Source of the DNA: Sphingomonas oleivorans
GTDB taxonomy: Bacteria; Pseudomonadota; Alphaproteobacteria; Sphingomonadales; Sphingomonadaceae
Reading direction: 5' to 3'
DNA: 64,000 nucleotides
NCBI RefSeq assembly: GCF_003050615.1
Contig: NZ_NWBU01000010.1
Location: 281,165 to 345,164 of the forward strand
The notes beneath the pieces are model-generated. The model worked only from the letters and a program-made list of their open reading frames with translations. It had not been told where the DNA came from and ran no database searches. Within the stretch, counting starts at the first letter, position 1; every line of letters begins with the position of its first letter. This document shows positions 44,207-52,426 of the stretch, piece by piece. The position numbers were made by a program, and so were the translations under genes.

Positions 44207-45553
44207 TCATGCGCCGGCAGCAGCAGAAACGAGCCTGTCGGCCAATCTCGCCACATCCGAATGCGTCGTGCGCCAGGAGGACAGGCTGAGGCGGAAAGCG
44301 GGCCGCCCCTGCCAGATCGAGGTACCAAACCAGCCATCGCCGGAATCGAGCACGGCCTGACGAACTCGCGCCGTTTTCTCATCATCCCCGCACCGCACCA
44401 GCACCTGATTGAGAACCACCCGGTTGAGCACGTCCAGACCGCCTTCGCGAAGACGCCCGGCCAGATAGGCGGCCTCCTCGCAATGCCGGTCCACCAGTTC
44501 CGCAACACCGTTCCGCCCGAGCGTACGCAGCGCCGCCCAGATCGGAATGCCGCGCGCGCGGCGCGAGAATTCCAACATCAAATTCTTCTGGGCGTCCTTC
44601 GACGCTGTCGCATAGGCGGCATCGCTGTTCATGGCCTGTGCCAGGGCATCCGCGTCCCGGCAGATGGCGACCGCACCGTCATAGGGCGTGTTCAGCCATT
44701 TATGCCCGTCCGTCGTCCAACTGTCGGCATGCTCGACGCCCTCGGTCAGCGCGCGCCGCGACGATGCCCGCGCCCAGAGGCCGAAGGCGCCGTCCACATG
44801 CACCCATGCGCCCGCTGCGCGCGCGACCGGGATCAGCGCGGCAAAGGGATCGAACTCGCCCGTATTCACCTCGCCCGCCTGGAGGCAGAGGATGGTGCGA
44901 TCGTCCAGCGCGGGCAGCCGGGCCGGATCGACGCGGCCGTAGGGATCGACCGGCGCCACGATCAGGCGGGCCATGCCGAAGCCGAGGAGGCGCAGGGCCT
45001 TGCGCACGGTGACATGCACCGTCTCGGACACCACGACCTTGATTTCCGGCGCGCCGAACAGGCCGTCTTGGTCGAAATCCCATCCGAGGCGCGCGAGCAG
45101 CGTGCGCCGCGCCGCCGACAGGCAGGAGAGCGTGCAGGCGGTCGCACTGGTGCCGAAGCCGACGGCGCTGTCGCGCGGCAGATCGAGAGCGTCGAGGAGC
45201 CAGCGCCCCGCAACCTTCTCGATCGTCGCGGCGACCGGCGAAGTGTCATAGGAGGAGGCACATTGGTCCCAGGCCAGCATCAGCCGCTCGGCCGCCGCAG
45301 CAGCCGGCAGTGCCGCCCCAATTACGAACCCAAAATAGCGCGGGCCGTTCGATGCCGTCGTCGCGGGCGAGCCATGGATGTCGAGCATCCGGAGGGTTTC
45401 GGCGGCGTCGATGCCCTGCTGGGGCAGATCCTCGGAAAAGACCGCCAGCCCGTCGCGCGCGGTAGCAGGCGGGAAAGGCGGACGGCCGTCGATGCCATCG
45501 AGATAATGGCGTGCGCGCGCATCCGCCTCGGCAATCAATTCGCGTTCCTGCAT
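44207..45553 (-). CDS. PLP-dependent group II decarboxylase
   Basis: A 448-residue PLP enzyme of the aromatic amino acid/glutamate decarboxylase group. Motifs: NGPRYFGFVIGAALPAAAAA, WVHVDGAFGLWA (Asp that binds PLP nitrogen), and the PLP lysine in WTTDGHKWLNTPYDGAV near residue 285. It is close to sphingosine-1-phosphate-lyase-like and aromatic-L-amino-acid decarboxylases; the substrate is uncertain. ATG 45553 follows AAGGGAA and is preferred to a GTG 45 bp upstream. The upstream HxlR regulator shares the strand. Confidence 0.85.
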   Translation of the reverse strand: MQERELIAEADARARHYLDGIDGRPPFPPATARDGLAVFSEDLPQQGIDAAETLRMLDIHGSPATTASNGPRYFGFVIGAALPAAAAAERLMLAWDQCASSYDTSPVAATIEKVAGRWLLDALDLPRDSAVGFGTSATACTLSCLSAARRTLLARLGWDFDQDGLFGAPEIKVVVSETVHVTVRKALRLLGFGMARLIVAPVDPYGRVDPARLPALDDRTILCLQAGEVNTGEFDPFAALIPVARAAGAWVHVDGAFGLWARASSRRALTEGVEHADSWTTDGHKWLNTPYDGAVAICRDADALAQAMNSDAAYATASKDAQKNLMLEFSRRARGIPIWAALRTLGRNGVAELVDRHCEEAAYLAGRLREGGLDVLNRVVLNQVLVRCGDDEKTARVRQAVLDSGDGWFGTSIWQGRPAFRLSLSSWRTTHSDVARLADRLVSAAAGA

Positions 45554-45601
45554 GGCGATTATTCCCTTCGGCTGCTTGATGGCGGGGACGGCGTTCACCG
45601 T

Positions 45602-45646
45602 CGATTACTGGTCGTGCGATTACTGGTCGTGCGATTGCTGGTCGTG
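45602..45646. repeat. Three 15-bp tandem repeats before the decarboxylase
   Basis: CGATTACTGGTCGTG at 45602-45616 and 45617-45631, then CGATTGCTGGTCGTG at 45632-45646. They lie between hxlR stop and decarboxylase start, within the leader of the decarboxylase mRNA. Could be slippage products or a multi-site operator. Confidence 0.75.
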
Positions 45647-45681
45647 CCGTTCGCTGGAGCGAATTCGAGGTCCTTCGTGGA

Positions 45682-46140
45682 TCAGCCTGCCTCTTCGCCG
45701 ACTTTCCGGACGCGCGTCTCGTTCCAGCCGAGCACGCGTCCGTCACCCGAACGCAGTTCGAGACGGGCGACAGCATCGCCTTTTGCCGTATCGACCAGGA
45801 CGGAATGCCGCTCGCCAGGGCGATAGAGATGATCCTCACCCCATTGGCGCAGCGCGACGATGACGAGGAAAAGTGATCGGCCCTTCTCGGTCAGAATATA
45901 TTCCCGATAGGCGCTGCCGTCGGAGGCCGGCGCCGTCTCCAGCACGCCGCGCTCGATCAGATCGCGCAGTCGCATCGCCAGCATGCCCTTGGCGATGCCC
46001 AGGCCCGTCTGGAACTCGCCGAAACGGCGGACGCCATCGAAGGCGTCGCGGATGATCAGCAGCGACCACCAGTCGCCGATCACATCCAGCGCCCGCGCTA
46101 CCGGGCAATCCGCGCCCGCCAGGCTGACACGCTTCACCAT
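45682..46140 (-). CDS. HxlR family transcriptional regulator
   Basis: A 152-residue winged-helix regulator with the HxlR signature CPVARALDVIGDWWSLLIIRDA near the N-terminus (Cys conserved as a possible redox sensor) and FGEFQTGLGIAKGMLAMRLRDL as the recognition-helix part. HxlR proteins often sense aldehydes or quinones. ATG 46140 follows GGAG. Divergent from an MFS efflux gene and upstream of the decarboxylase. Confidence 0.9.
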   Translation of the reverse strand: MVKRVSLAGADCPVARALDVIGDWWSLLIIRDAFDGVRRFGEFQTGLGIAKGMLAMRLRDLIERGVLETAPASDGSAYREYILTEKGRSLFLVIVALRQWGEDHLYRPGERHSVLVDTAKGDAVARLELRSGDGRVLGWNETRVRKVGEEAG

Positions 46141-46174
46141 GGCTCTCCTGCTCCGTCGATCGAGCTGCAATTTG

Positions 46175-46189
46175 GTTCTATATTAGAAC
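46175..46189. promoter_or_regulatory. Perfect palindrome GTTCTA-TAT-TAGAAC
   Basis: A 15-bp palindrome in the 114-bp gap between hxlR and the divergent MFS gene. Its size and AT-rich symmetry fit an HxlR-type dimer site, controlling both genes. Confidence 0.6.
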
Positions 46190-46254
46190 TAGACCGGCTG
46201 CGCCGCAACTGGTTTCATCATGGAACTTCTATGCCATGGCGGAGGGGCGACAGG

Positions 46255-47496
46255 ATGAAGACTAGCGAGGGTGGCGGCCGATCGGATCGGCGGCACGACG
46301 GGCTGACGAAAGGCAGGACGCTGATCTTCGCCATCGCCTGCGGCCTTGCCGTCGCCAACATCTATTATGCCCAGCCGCTCCTCGACGCGATGGCGCGCGA
46401 TTTCGGGATCGACCCTGCCGCGATCGGCCTTGTCGTCACGCTGACGCAGATCGGCTATGCGCTTGGCCTGATCTTCATCGTGCCGCTCGGCGACCTTCTC
46501 GACCGCCGGCGGCTTATTGCCGGGCAGGCCGTCTTGTCGGGGATCGCGCTGCTCGTGGTGGCGGGGGCGCGGACGGCGGGCATGTTGTTCGCCGGCATGG
46601 TGGCCGTGGGGCTGCTCGCGGTGATGATCCAGCTGCTCGTCGCCTTCGCCGCGACGCTGGCCGCGCCGACCGAGCGTGGCAGGGCGGTGGGCATGGTCAC
46701 GAGCGGCGTCGTGATCGGCATCCTCGCCGCCCGCTTCGTTTCCGGCGTCCTCGCCGATCTTGGCGGCTGGCGGGCCGTTTATCTGAGCTCGGCCGTGCTG
46801 ACGCTCGCCATGGCCGGCATCCTCCTTCGGATCCTGCCCCGTCAGGCCCCGGCTGGAGCCTCCGAAGGCTATTTCGCCATTCTTCGTTCCATCCCCGGCT
46901 TGTTCTTGCGCGATCCGCTGCTGCTGGTGCGCGGGGTCCTTGCGCTCCTGATTTTCGCGACCTTCAGCAGCTTCTGGACGGCGCTGGTGCTGCCGCTGAG
47001 TGCGCCGCCATATTCGCTGTCGCACAGCGAGATCGGCCTGTTCGGCCTTGTCGGCGTGGCCGGGGCGCTTGCCGCCGGCGGAGCGGGCCGGCTCGCGGAT
47101 CGCGGGCTGGGGCAATGGACGACGGGCCTGTCGCTCGCGCTCCTGCTCGCGTCCTGGGGCTTGATCATGCTCCTGCCCCTATCGATCCCGGCGCTGCTGC
47201 TCGGCGTGCTGCTGCTCGACCTTGCGGTCCAGGCGGTCCATGTCACCAATCAGAGCATCATCTTCGCTTTGTATCCGGGCGCACGCAGCCGGCTCGTCGG
47301 CGGCTATATGCTGTTCTACTCGATCGGCAGCGCGGCCGGCGCCATCGCGTCCACCGCGGCCTATGCCCATGCCGGCTGGGGCGGCGTCTCGCTGCTCGGC
47401 GCGAGTTTCAGCGCGACCGCCCTGATAATCTGGGCTCTGACACAGGCCATGGGCAGCAGCGCGGCCTTGCGGAGCGGCACGGCCGGGAGCGGCTGA
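46255..47496 (+). CDS. MFS transporter, drug/sugar efflux type
   Basis: A 413-residue 12-helix carrier starting MKTSEGGGRSD, with CGLAVANIYYAQPLLDAMARDF, GLVVTLTQIGYALGLIFIVPLG and LGDLLDRRRLIAGQ, typical of the drug-efflux MFS subfamily (Bmr/AraJ/YdeR-like). ATG 46255 is preceded by GGAGGGG; the upstream ATG in frame has no ribosome site. Divergent from HxlR, so probably induced by the compound HxlR senses. Confidence 0.87.
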   Translation: MKTSEGGGRSDRRHDGLTKGRTLIFAIACGLAVANIYYAQPLLDAMARDFGIDPAAIGLVVTLTQIGYALGLIFIVPLGDLLDRRRLIAGQAVLSGIALLVVAGARTAGMLFAGMVAVGLLAVMIQLLVAFAATLAAPTERGRAVGMVTSGVVIGILAARFVSGVLADLGGWRAVYLSSAVLTLAMAGILLRILPRQAPAGASEGYFAILRSIPGLFLRDPLLLVRGVLALLIFATFSSFWTALVLPLSAPPYSLSHSEIGLFGLVGVAGALAAGGAGRLADRGLGQWTTGLSLALLLASWGLIMLLPLSIPALLLGVLLLDLAVQAVHVTNQSIIFALYPGARSRLVGGYMLFYSIGSAAGAIASTAAYAHAGWGGVSLLGASFSATALIIWALTQAMGSSAALRSGTAGSG

Positions 47497-47590
47497 GCCG
47501 GGTTCGGACCTCATGCCGGTGCCGACCCTCATGGAGCAATATCCCGCACATCGCCCTGCTGCCATGATCGCGCGATAGGTTCGCGGCGCT

Positions 47591-47896
47591 TCAGCGCTTC
47601 TTCACGAACTCCGCGCGCAGCACCAGGCCCTTGATCCCCTCATAGCGGCAGTCGATTTCCTGGCTGTCGCCGGTCAGCCGGATCGATTTGATGAGAGTGC
47701 CGCGTTTCAATGTCTGGTTCGCGCCCTTGACCTTCAGATCCTTGATCAAGGTCACGCTGTCGCCATCGGCGAGCAGATTGCCGACCGCATCACGCACTTC
47801 GACGCCCGACGCGCCACCTGTCTGCGCGGCCGCGTCCGCCGCACTGATCCAGTCGCCCGTCGCCTCGTCATAAATATAATCGTCGTCGCCGCTCAT
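47591..47896 (-). CDS. PhnA-like (YjdM-type) protein
   Basis: A 101-residue protein whose C-terminal half matches the PhnA/YjdM core: VEVRDAVGNLLADGDSVTLIKDLKVKG, RGTLIKSIRLTGD and the final CRYEGIKGLVLRAEFVKK. The zinc-ribbon at the N-terminus of longer homologues is replaced by an acidic stretch MSGDDDYIYDEATGDWI. Role in phosphonate use is doubtful; the family is better called YjdM. ATG 47896 follows GGGAGG. Confidence 0.82.
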   Translation of the reverse strand: MSGDDDYIYDEATGDWISAADAAAQTGGASGVEVRDAVGNLLADGDSVTLIKDLKVKGANQTLKRGTLIKSIRLTGDSQEIDCRYEGIKGLVLRAEFVKKR

Positions 47897-48276
47897 GGCC
47901 TGACCTCCCGATGCGTTCCTTCCCGCCGCTGCCGACCGACGCTTTCGGTCGCTGCGCACGTCTCGCGGCTCCGTAGAGCGAATTCGCCTCCGGGCAAATC
48001 GCTCCGCGACCAGGAAGGTGCGGGCCGTCGCCGGGCCGTCCCTCATCGATCGCGGCGACGAGCGTCTCTATGCCGCCGATCACGACGTCGACAAGCAAAT
48101 GGCAAGCTATCTCGTCGAAATGGCGCGGCAGGGGCGATAAGGATCGAGAATAGATCCGATGTCCGCCATTATCTCATGCCGATGCGCGCCAACAAGACAG
48201 GGCGCGATCCTTGCATATCTCGCGGGGCATGTCGGCCCATGGTCGGCGGAAATAGATTTCACGCCGAAAGCGAGTT
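47897..48276. other. Intergenic region with a possible gene remnant
   Basis: About 380 bp. On the plus strand a frame is open from before 47930 to TAA 48140; its end (GPSLIDRGDERLYAADHDVDK...) has gene-like codon use but no usable start or ribosome site, so it may be the C-terminal scrap of a decayed gene. The remainder shows nothing recognisable. Confidence 0.35.
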
Positions 48277-48684
48277 TCAGTAATCGGCTTTTCTTGAAGG
48301 CATATAATAAGTGGCGATACGCTGCCCATAAGCTTCGTCGAATTCGGGGGCGTCGTCGGGCCTGTAGCTTGGGCTTCCGTGCAGCATGTCCAGATCGAAA
48401 TTGATCACATATCCATCCTTGAACTCGTCATAGGCGAGCATATCCCAGGGAAGCGGATGATATTTTTGGCCAAGCCCCAGAAAGCCGCCGACCGACATCA
48501 CCACGAAGACGATCTGGCCGCTTATCCTGTCGATGATGAAGCTGCGAACGGTGCCGAGCTTGTGGCCGTCGCGCGCATAAACGGCGGCACCCTCCACCCG
48601 ATCGGAGGCGACAAGCCGGCTCGTCGGTTTCGTCGCATGGGAAGGGGCGGATGGGGGAGGGGCGGACGGGGCATCGGTGGGCAT
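48277..48684 (-). CDS. PRC-barrel domain protein
   Basis: A 135-residue protein with a Pro/Ala-rich N-terminus, then a PRC-barrel: SRLVASDRVEGAAVYARDGHKLGTVRSF through VVMSVGGFLGLGQKYHPLPWDMLAYD. PRC-barrels bind RNA or protein in ribosome maturation and photosynthetic reaction centres; stand-alone members like this are common in sphingomonads and unassigned. ATG 48684 follows GGAGGCCCCC. It is the last clear chromosomal gene before the integrated element. Confidence 0.85.
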   Translation of the reverse strand: MPTDAPSAPPPSAPSHATKPTSRLVASDRVEGAAVYARDGHKLGTVRSFIIDRISGQIVFVVMSVGGFLGLGQKYHPLPWDMLAYDEFKDGYVINFDLDMLHGSPSYRPDDAPEFDEAYGQRIATYYMPSRKADY

Positions 48685-49017
48685 GGGGGCCTCCGGAGCT
48701 GGGGAGCGTTCAACGGTCCGAAAACATGTCAGTTCCTGCCTCGGCCGCGATGGATCGGGCGCCATGCCGATGGAAAGTATCAGGCGGGTCACTTCAGGCC
48801 GAGCGATCCCCGATGCCTGGCTCCGCGCGGCGAGCACGCATGATTGGTGAGCTGCATTGAAAGGTGCGTAGGATCGCCGCTGTACGGCGGGGGCATATCA
48901 CCTCGCTAAGCGCCTTGGAGGAGGCGAGAACAAAGTAAGATTGTCGGAATGTGTGTCGGAATAAGTCGGAAAGCAAAGCTCAGCCTTCGGCTAAAGCTCT
49001 GTTTTTAGGGAGGGAAG
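48685..49017. other. Chromosomal flank of the integrated element, with tRNA terminator
   Basis: No gene seen. A hairpin around 48976-48999, on the minus strand AGCTTTAGCC / GGCTGAGCT followed by TTGCTTT, fits the terminator of the original tRNA transcript. GTCGGAA occurs three times in 48939-48972, of unknown meaning. Confidence 0.45.
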
Positions 49018-49062
49018 TGGTGGACGCACTAGGGCTCGAACCTAGGACCCGCTGATTAAGAG
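49018..49062 (-). pseudogene. 3' fragment of tRNA-Lys(CTT), att site core
   Basis: The minus strand reads anticodon loop CTCTTAA, variable region, T-arm CTAGG-TTCGAGC-CCTAG, acceptor strand TGCGTCC, discriminator A and encoded CCA. The 5' half is absent, so this is the duplicated 3' end left on one side after integration of an element into a tRNA-Lys gene. The intact gene should be at the other end of the element. Confidence 0.8.
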
Positions 49063-49089
49063 CTGCAATCAGAGGGTCCTAGCGCATCC
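49018..49089. mobile_element. Attachment site (left junction) with core-type inverted repeat
   Basis: CTAGGACCCGCTGATT (49042-49057) and AATCAGAGGGTCCTAG (49067-49082) are inverted copies with one mismatch around a 9-nt spacer AAGAGCTGC, as expected for integrase core sites with the crossover between. Outer GGACGCA (49022-49028) and CGCATCC (49083-49089) continue the symmetry. The element begins in the spacer and runs right. Confidence 0.7.
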
Positions 49090-49193
49090 GCATGGGTCCA
49101 AAAATGGCGGAAATCTGCGATTCATAGTCCGTATTGTTCTTGAAATGTTCGCCAGTATCCAGTATCAAAAGCTACCTAAGGTAGCAGGTACAT

Positions 49194-50465
49194 ATGGCGA
49201 ACAAAGTTGGTTTGACGGATGCTCGGATCGCAGGCTTGAAGGCTCCTGCCACCGGGCAAATTGAGCTTGCTGATGGCATCGTGACCGGGCTCCGGCTTCG
49301 GATGGGTGCAAGCGGCATCAAGACGTACATCTTGCGCAAGCGCGTTCAAGGCAAATGGTTGAATGTCACGATCGGCCGACATGGCCCGAGCTTCACTCTT
49401 GCCAATGCTCGGCGGAAGGCGCGAGACCTTCTGGTCGATGTTGAGCAGGGCAAGAACATCGCCAGAAAGCCAGGCGCGAAGAGGAAGGGATCGAAGGGCG
49501 TCGGGACGGTCGCTGAGCTCTACGAGATTTATCTGTCTCAGCAGATCGAGGGTAAAAAACGGAGCGCGAAGGAGTTCGACCGGGTTTTCCGGAAGTACAT
49601 CGAACCCGAGCTGGGTGACCGTCTCGCGGATTCCATCACTCGAAGCGACGTGAGCCGCTTTGTCGAGAAGATCGCCTTCGAGCGGGGCAAGGAAACCCTG
49701 ACGATGGCGCGCATCGTGTATCGCCATCTTTCAACTTTCTACACTTGGGCACTCACCAGACTCGAGCATTTGCCAGCCAATCCTTGCCGGGATGCATGGC
49801 GTCCGAAGCGAAGTGAGCCTCGCGACCGCGTACTCAGCGATCGAGAGCTCGCCGCATTGTGGCAAGCCGCTGTCGAGGATGGCTATCCGTTCGGTCATCT
49901 CGTGCAAATGCTTGTTCTCACAGCCCAGCGCCGGGGAGAGGTGCTCGACGCCACTTGCGACGAGTTCGATTTCAAGGCGAAGGTTTGGACCGTCCCTGGA
50001 GACAGAGCGAAAAACGGCAAGGCGAATGTCGTGCCGCTGTCCGCCCAGGCACTCACAGTCGTCACCGACATCTTCGCGGCCGCGGGGATTGCTCCTGACG
50101 ACGCCCACAAGCAGTCGCAAATTCTATTGGCATCCAAGGTCACCAACACAAACAGTGTCAGTGGGCTGTCAAAGGCCTGGAAGCGGATTAGGGCAAGCGT
50201 GGATGAGAAGCTTGGCTATGATGCCGGTCATTTCACCATGCATGACATTCGCCGGACAGTGGCAACTGGGCTGCAGAGGCTTGGAATACCGCTGGTCGTT
50301 TCTGAAGCTGTTCTCAATCATCAGTCGGGCTCGGCAATGGCCGGTGTCGCCGGGGTTTATCATCGGCATCAGTACACCAATGAGAAGCGCGAAGCTCTCG
50401 CACTGTGGGGCAGGGAGCTTCTCCAACTCGTCGCGAAATATCCGCCCCAGAATCAGGAAGGATGA
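49194..50465 (+). CDS. Tyrosine-type site-specific integrase (P4-like, DUF4102)
   Basis: A 423-residue integrase. N-terminal arm-binding DUF4102 domain (residues 1-90, GLTDARIAGLKAP..., TIGRHGPSFTLANARRKARD), SAM-like core-binding domain (about 105-195), and catalytic domain with Arg in LTAQRRGEVL, HDIRRT and the Tyr-containing GVYHRHQY. It recombines the element into the 3' end of tRNA-Lys. Lower GC and a different codon style than the chromosome. Its end overlaps the convergent DUF5818 gene by 13 bp. Confidence 0.92.
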   Translation: MANKVGLTDARIAGLKAPATGQIELADGIVTGLRLRMGASGIKTYILRKRVQGKWLNVTIGRHGPSFTLANARRKARDLLVDVEQGKNIARKPGAKRKGSKGVGTVAELYEIYLSQQIEGKKRSAKEFDRVFRKYIEPELGDRLADSITRSDVSRFVEKIAFERGKETLTMARIVYRHLSTFYTWALTRLEHLPANPCRDAWRPKRSEPRDRVLSDRELAALWQAAVEDGYPFGHLVQMLVLTAQRRGEVLDATCDEFDFKAKVWTVPGDRAKNGKANVVPLSAQALTVVTDIFAAAGIAPDDAHKQSQILLASKVTNTNSVSGLSKAWKRIRASVDEKLGYDAGHFTMHDIRRTVATGLQRLGIPLVVSEAVLNHQSGSAMAGVAGVYHRHQYTNEKREALALWGRELLQLVAKYPPQNQEG

Positions 50466-50662
50466 CTGTCCGCGCCAATCCAGTCGGCGCGTAGACGATC
50501 CATGCCTGCAACGACGCCTTCAACAGTCACGTTCGAACCGATGAGATCATCGGCAACTTCCTCGCTTTCGACGATCCAAACCTCGTCCGATTTCGTGGTC
50601 AGGATCATTCCGCGTCGTCCGCGGCTCAGCATTCCCGACACGCGTATTCGACCGGAACTCAC
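50453..50662 (-). CDS. DUF5818 family small protein
   Basis: A 69-residue small beta-rich protein: SSGRIRVSGMLSRGRRGMIL, then DEVWIVESEEVADDLIGSNV and the typical end VTVEGVVAGMDRLRADWIG. DUF5818 proteins are frequent in sphingomonads; function unknown. GTG start at 50662 with a GGGGGT site immediately after the upstream lytic transglycosylase stop, so both are one operon. A longer in-frame start exists but lies inside that gene. Confidence 0.72.
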   Translation of the reverse strand: MSSGRIRVSGMLSRGRRGMILTTKSDEVWIVESEEVADDLIGSNVTVEGVVAGMDRLRADWIGADSHPS

Positions 50663-50675
50663 AACTACCCCCTGC

Positions 50676-51326
50676 TCAAAAGCGCCAATGACGCAGCACG
50701 TCGCGCACATAGGCCGGTGTCTCGCCATTGCGTGGGATACCGCCGGCTCGCTCGACGGCGCCAGGGCCTGCATTGTAGGCAGCGAGGGCCAGATGCACTA
50801 CCCCGAACTTGTCGAGCATCTGGCGGAGATACCGCGCCGCACCGAAGATGTTGGCCATTGGATCGAAGCGATTGGAAACGCCAAGGTCGCGGGCGGTCCC
50901 CGGCATCAGCTGACCCAGGCCGGCGGCGCCAGCCTTGCTGATCGCCAGAGGATTATACCGCGATTCCGTCCATACCAGGGCGTCGAGAAGACCACTCGGC
51001 AGCGAATATTGAGCCTCAGCAGCATAAACATGGGGAAGGTAGCTTGCCCGTCGAAAGCCTGAGGGCCCGCCAGCTTCGGGATTTACATAACGATAGGGAA
51101 GGTAGGTCCGGCCCGCTTCGAGAACCGGAGCCCCTGACGAAGCGGCTAGGGGCTGGCGCCAAATCCCATGCTCCACCAGCTGGAAACCGTTCGACCCCTC
51201 GGCAATGCGGAAGCCGTCAGGTCGCAGCTCAGGTGCAGCAGCAGCCATTTCCTCCTGCGCCTGAGCCGGGACGACGAACGCCAATCCCGCCAGCGCCGCT
51301 GTGATCGTTGCCCATCTCAGTCTCAT
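50676..51326 (-). CDS. Lytic transglycosylase, periplasmic
   Basis: A 216-residue protein with a signal peptide ([23 protein letters not shown]) and a lysozyme-like SLT domain: catalytic Glu in [29 protein letters not shown] and [18 protein letters not shown]. Cuts peptidoglycan to open a path for secretion or conjugation machinery (VirB1-like). ATG 51326 follows AAGGAATCGAG. Divergent from the primase-like gene. Confidence 0.88.
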   Translation of the reverse strand: MRLRWATITAALAGLAFVVPAQAQEEMAAAAPELRPDGFRIAEGSNGFQLVEHGIWRQPLAASSGAPVLEAGRTYLPYRYVNPEAGGPSGFRRASYLPHVYAAEAQYSLPSGLLDALVWTESRYNPLAISKAGAAGLGQLMPGTARDLGVSNRFDPMANIFGAARYLRQMLDKFGVVHLALAAYNAGPGAVERAGGIPRNGETPAYVRDVLRHWRF

Positions 51327-51453
51327 ATCTCGATTCCTTCTATGGCCGAATCGAGTGAGAACATATATAGAACACACCATGTAGGAAAACGCATTGGCAG
51401 CAGCGCAGAGCGGAGGCTGCGCGGGTGGAGGCATGTCATGATGGAGATGCCCC

Positions 51454-52350
51454 ATGTCCCAGATTCAAGGTCGAGAAACGCTCGAAGCCCGCGCTCGTAA
51501 GATCGTCGAGGCGCTGAGCGGGACCTGGTCGCGCTCGCGCGGTATGTGTTGCTGCCCAGCCCACGCTGACCGCACCCCCTCGCTCAGCATCACGCTCGGC
51601 AAGCGCGCGATCCTGGTCCATTGCTTCGCCGGCTGCACCAACGAGGCAGTCATGCAGGGCATGGCCAAGCTTGGGGTGCGAATCTCGGACCTGTTCGACG
51701 GGACGGGCGGCCCGGTTGCAGCCGCGCCGCGTCACGAAATCGCTGACCGCAACGCGCTGAGACTGTGGCGCGAGGCCTCGCTACTCGTAGGCAGCCCGGC
51801 CGAGCGCTACCTTGCCGCGCGAGGCATTACGATCTCATCTTCCGACCTGCGCTTTCATCCGCACATGCCGCTGGGGCCGAAAGGCGCGGTGCGGTTCCTA
51901 CCGGCCTTGGTGGCAGCGGTACGCAACGACGCCGGTATCCTGGCGCTGAACCGGACGTTCCTCGATCCCGACAGTGACCGCCTCGCCTCATTTGAGCAGC
52001 CCAAGCGCTCACTCGGAAGTCCGGGCTCGGGAGCCGTACGTCTGGCATATCCGCGCGATGGCAGGCTCGGAATCGCCGAGGGCAACGAGTCCGCGCTTTC
52101 GGCGATGCAGATGTTCGACATTTCCTGCTGGGCGACGCTGGGCAACGAGCGGTTCGGCCTGGTCACGATCCCGGAATCGGTGCGCGAGCTGCATCTCTTC
52201 GTTGACAACGACGCCGGTGGACTCCTCGCCGAGGAGCGCGCGCGTGAAGCCTATGCCTGCAAGGGGCGCCGGATCGTCACCCGGCGGCCCGAGCGACCCG
52301 GCGACGACTGGAACGACGTGCTGATGCGCCGGATTCGCGCGGCGGCTTGA
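51454..52350 (+). CDS. CHC2 zinc-finger / Toprim primase-like protein
   Basis: A 298-residue protein of the DUF7146/Toprim plasmid family. The zinc ligands appear in [15 protein letters not shown] and [13 protein letters not shown] (residues 32-72). The Toprim core has the Glu in [15 protein letters not shown] near residue 206 and the DxD in [14 protein letters not shown] near 248. Probably makes primers for element replication or transferred DNA. It directly precedes the methyltransferase-helicase gene. Confidence 0.85.
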   Translation: MSQIQGRETLEARARKIVEALSGTWSRSRGMCCCPAHADRTPSLSITLGKRAILVHCFAGCTNEAVMQGMAKLGVRISDLFDGTGGPVAAAPRHEIADRNALRLWREASLLVGSPAERYLAARGITISSSDLRFHPHMPLGPKGAVRFLPALVAAVRNDAGILALNRTFLDPDSDRLASFEQPKRSLGSPGSGAVRLAYPRDGRLGIAEGNESALSAMQMFDISCWATLGNERFGLVTIPESVRELHLFVDNDAGGLLAEERAREAYACKGRRIVTRRPERPGDDWNDVLMRRIRAAA

Positions 52351-52426
52351 GCCAAGCAGAGAGGAGAGGGGGCTTGGGGCCTTTTGAGGCCCCCAGACGG
52401 ACTTGGGCCTCGTCAGGAGGTTTCCA

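Noticed and set aside
44081-45826. 581-codon plus-strand open frame
   Set aside because: Antisense to the decarboxylase and hxlR genes.
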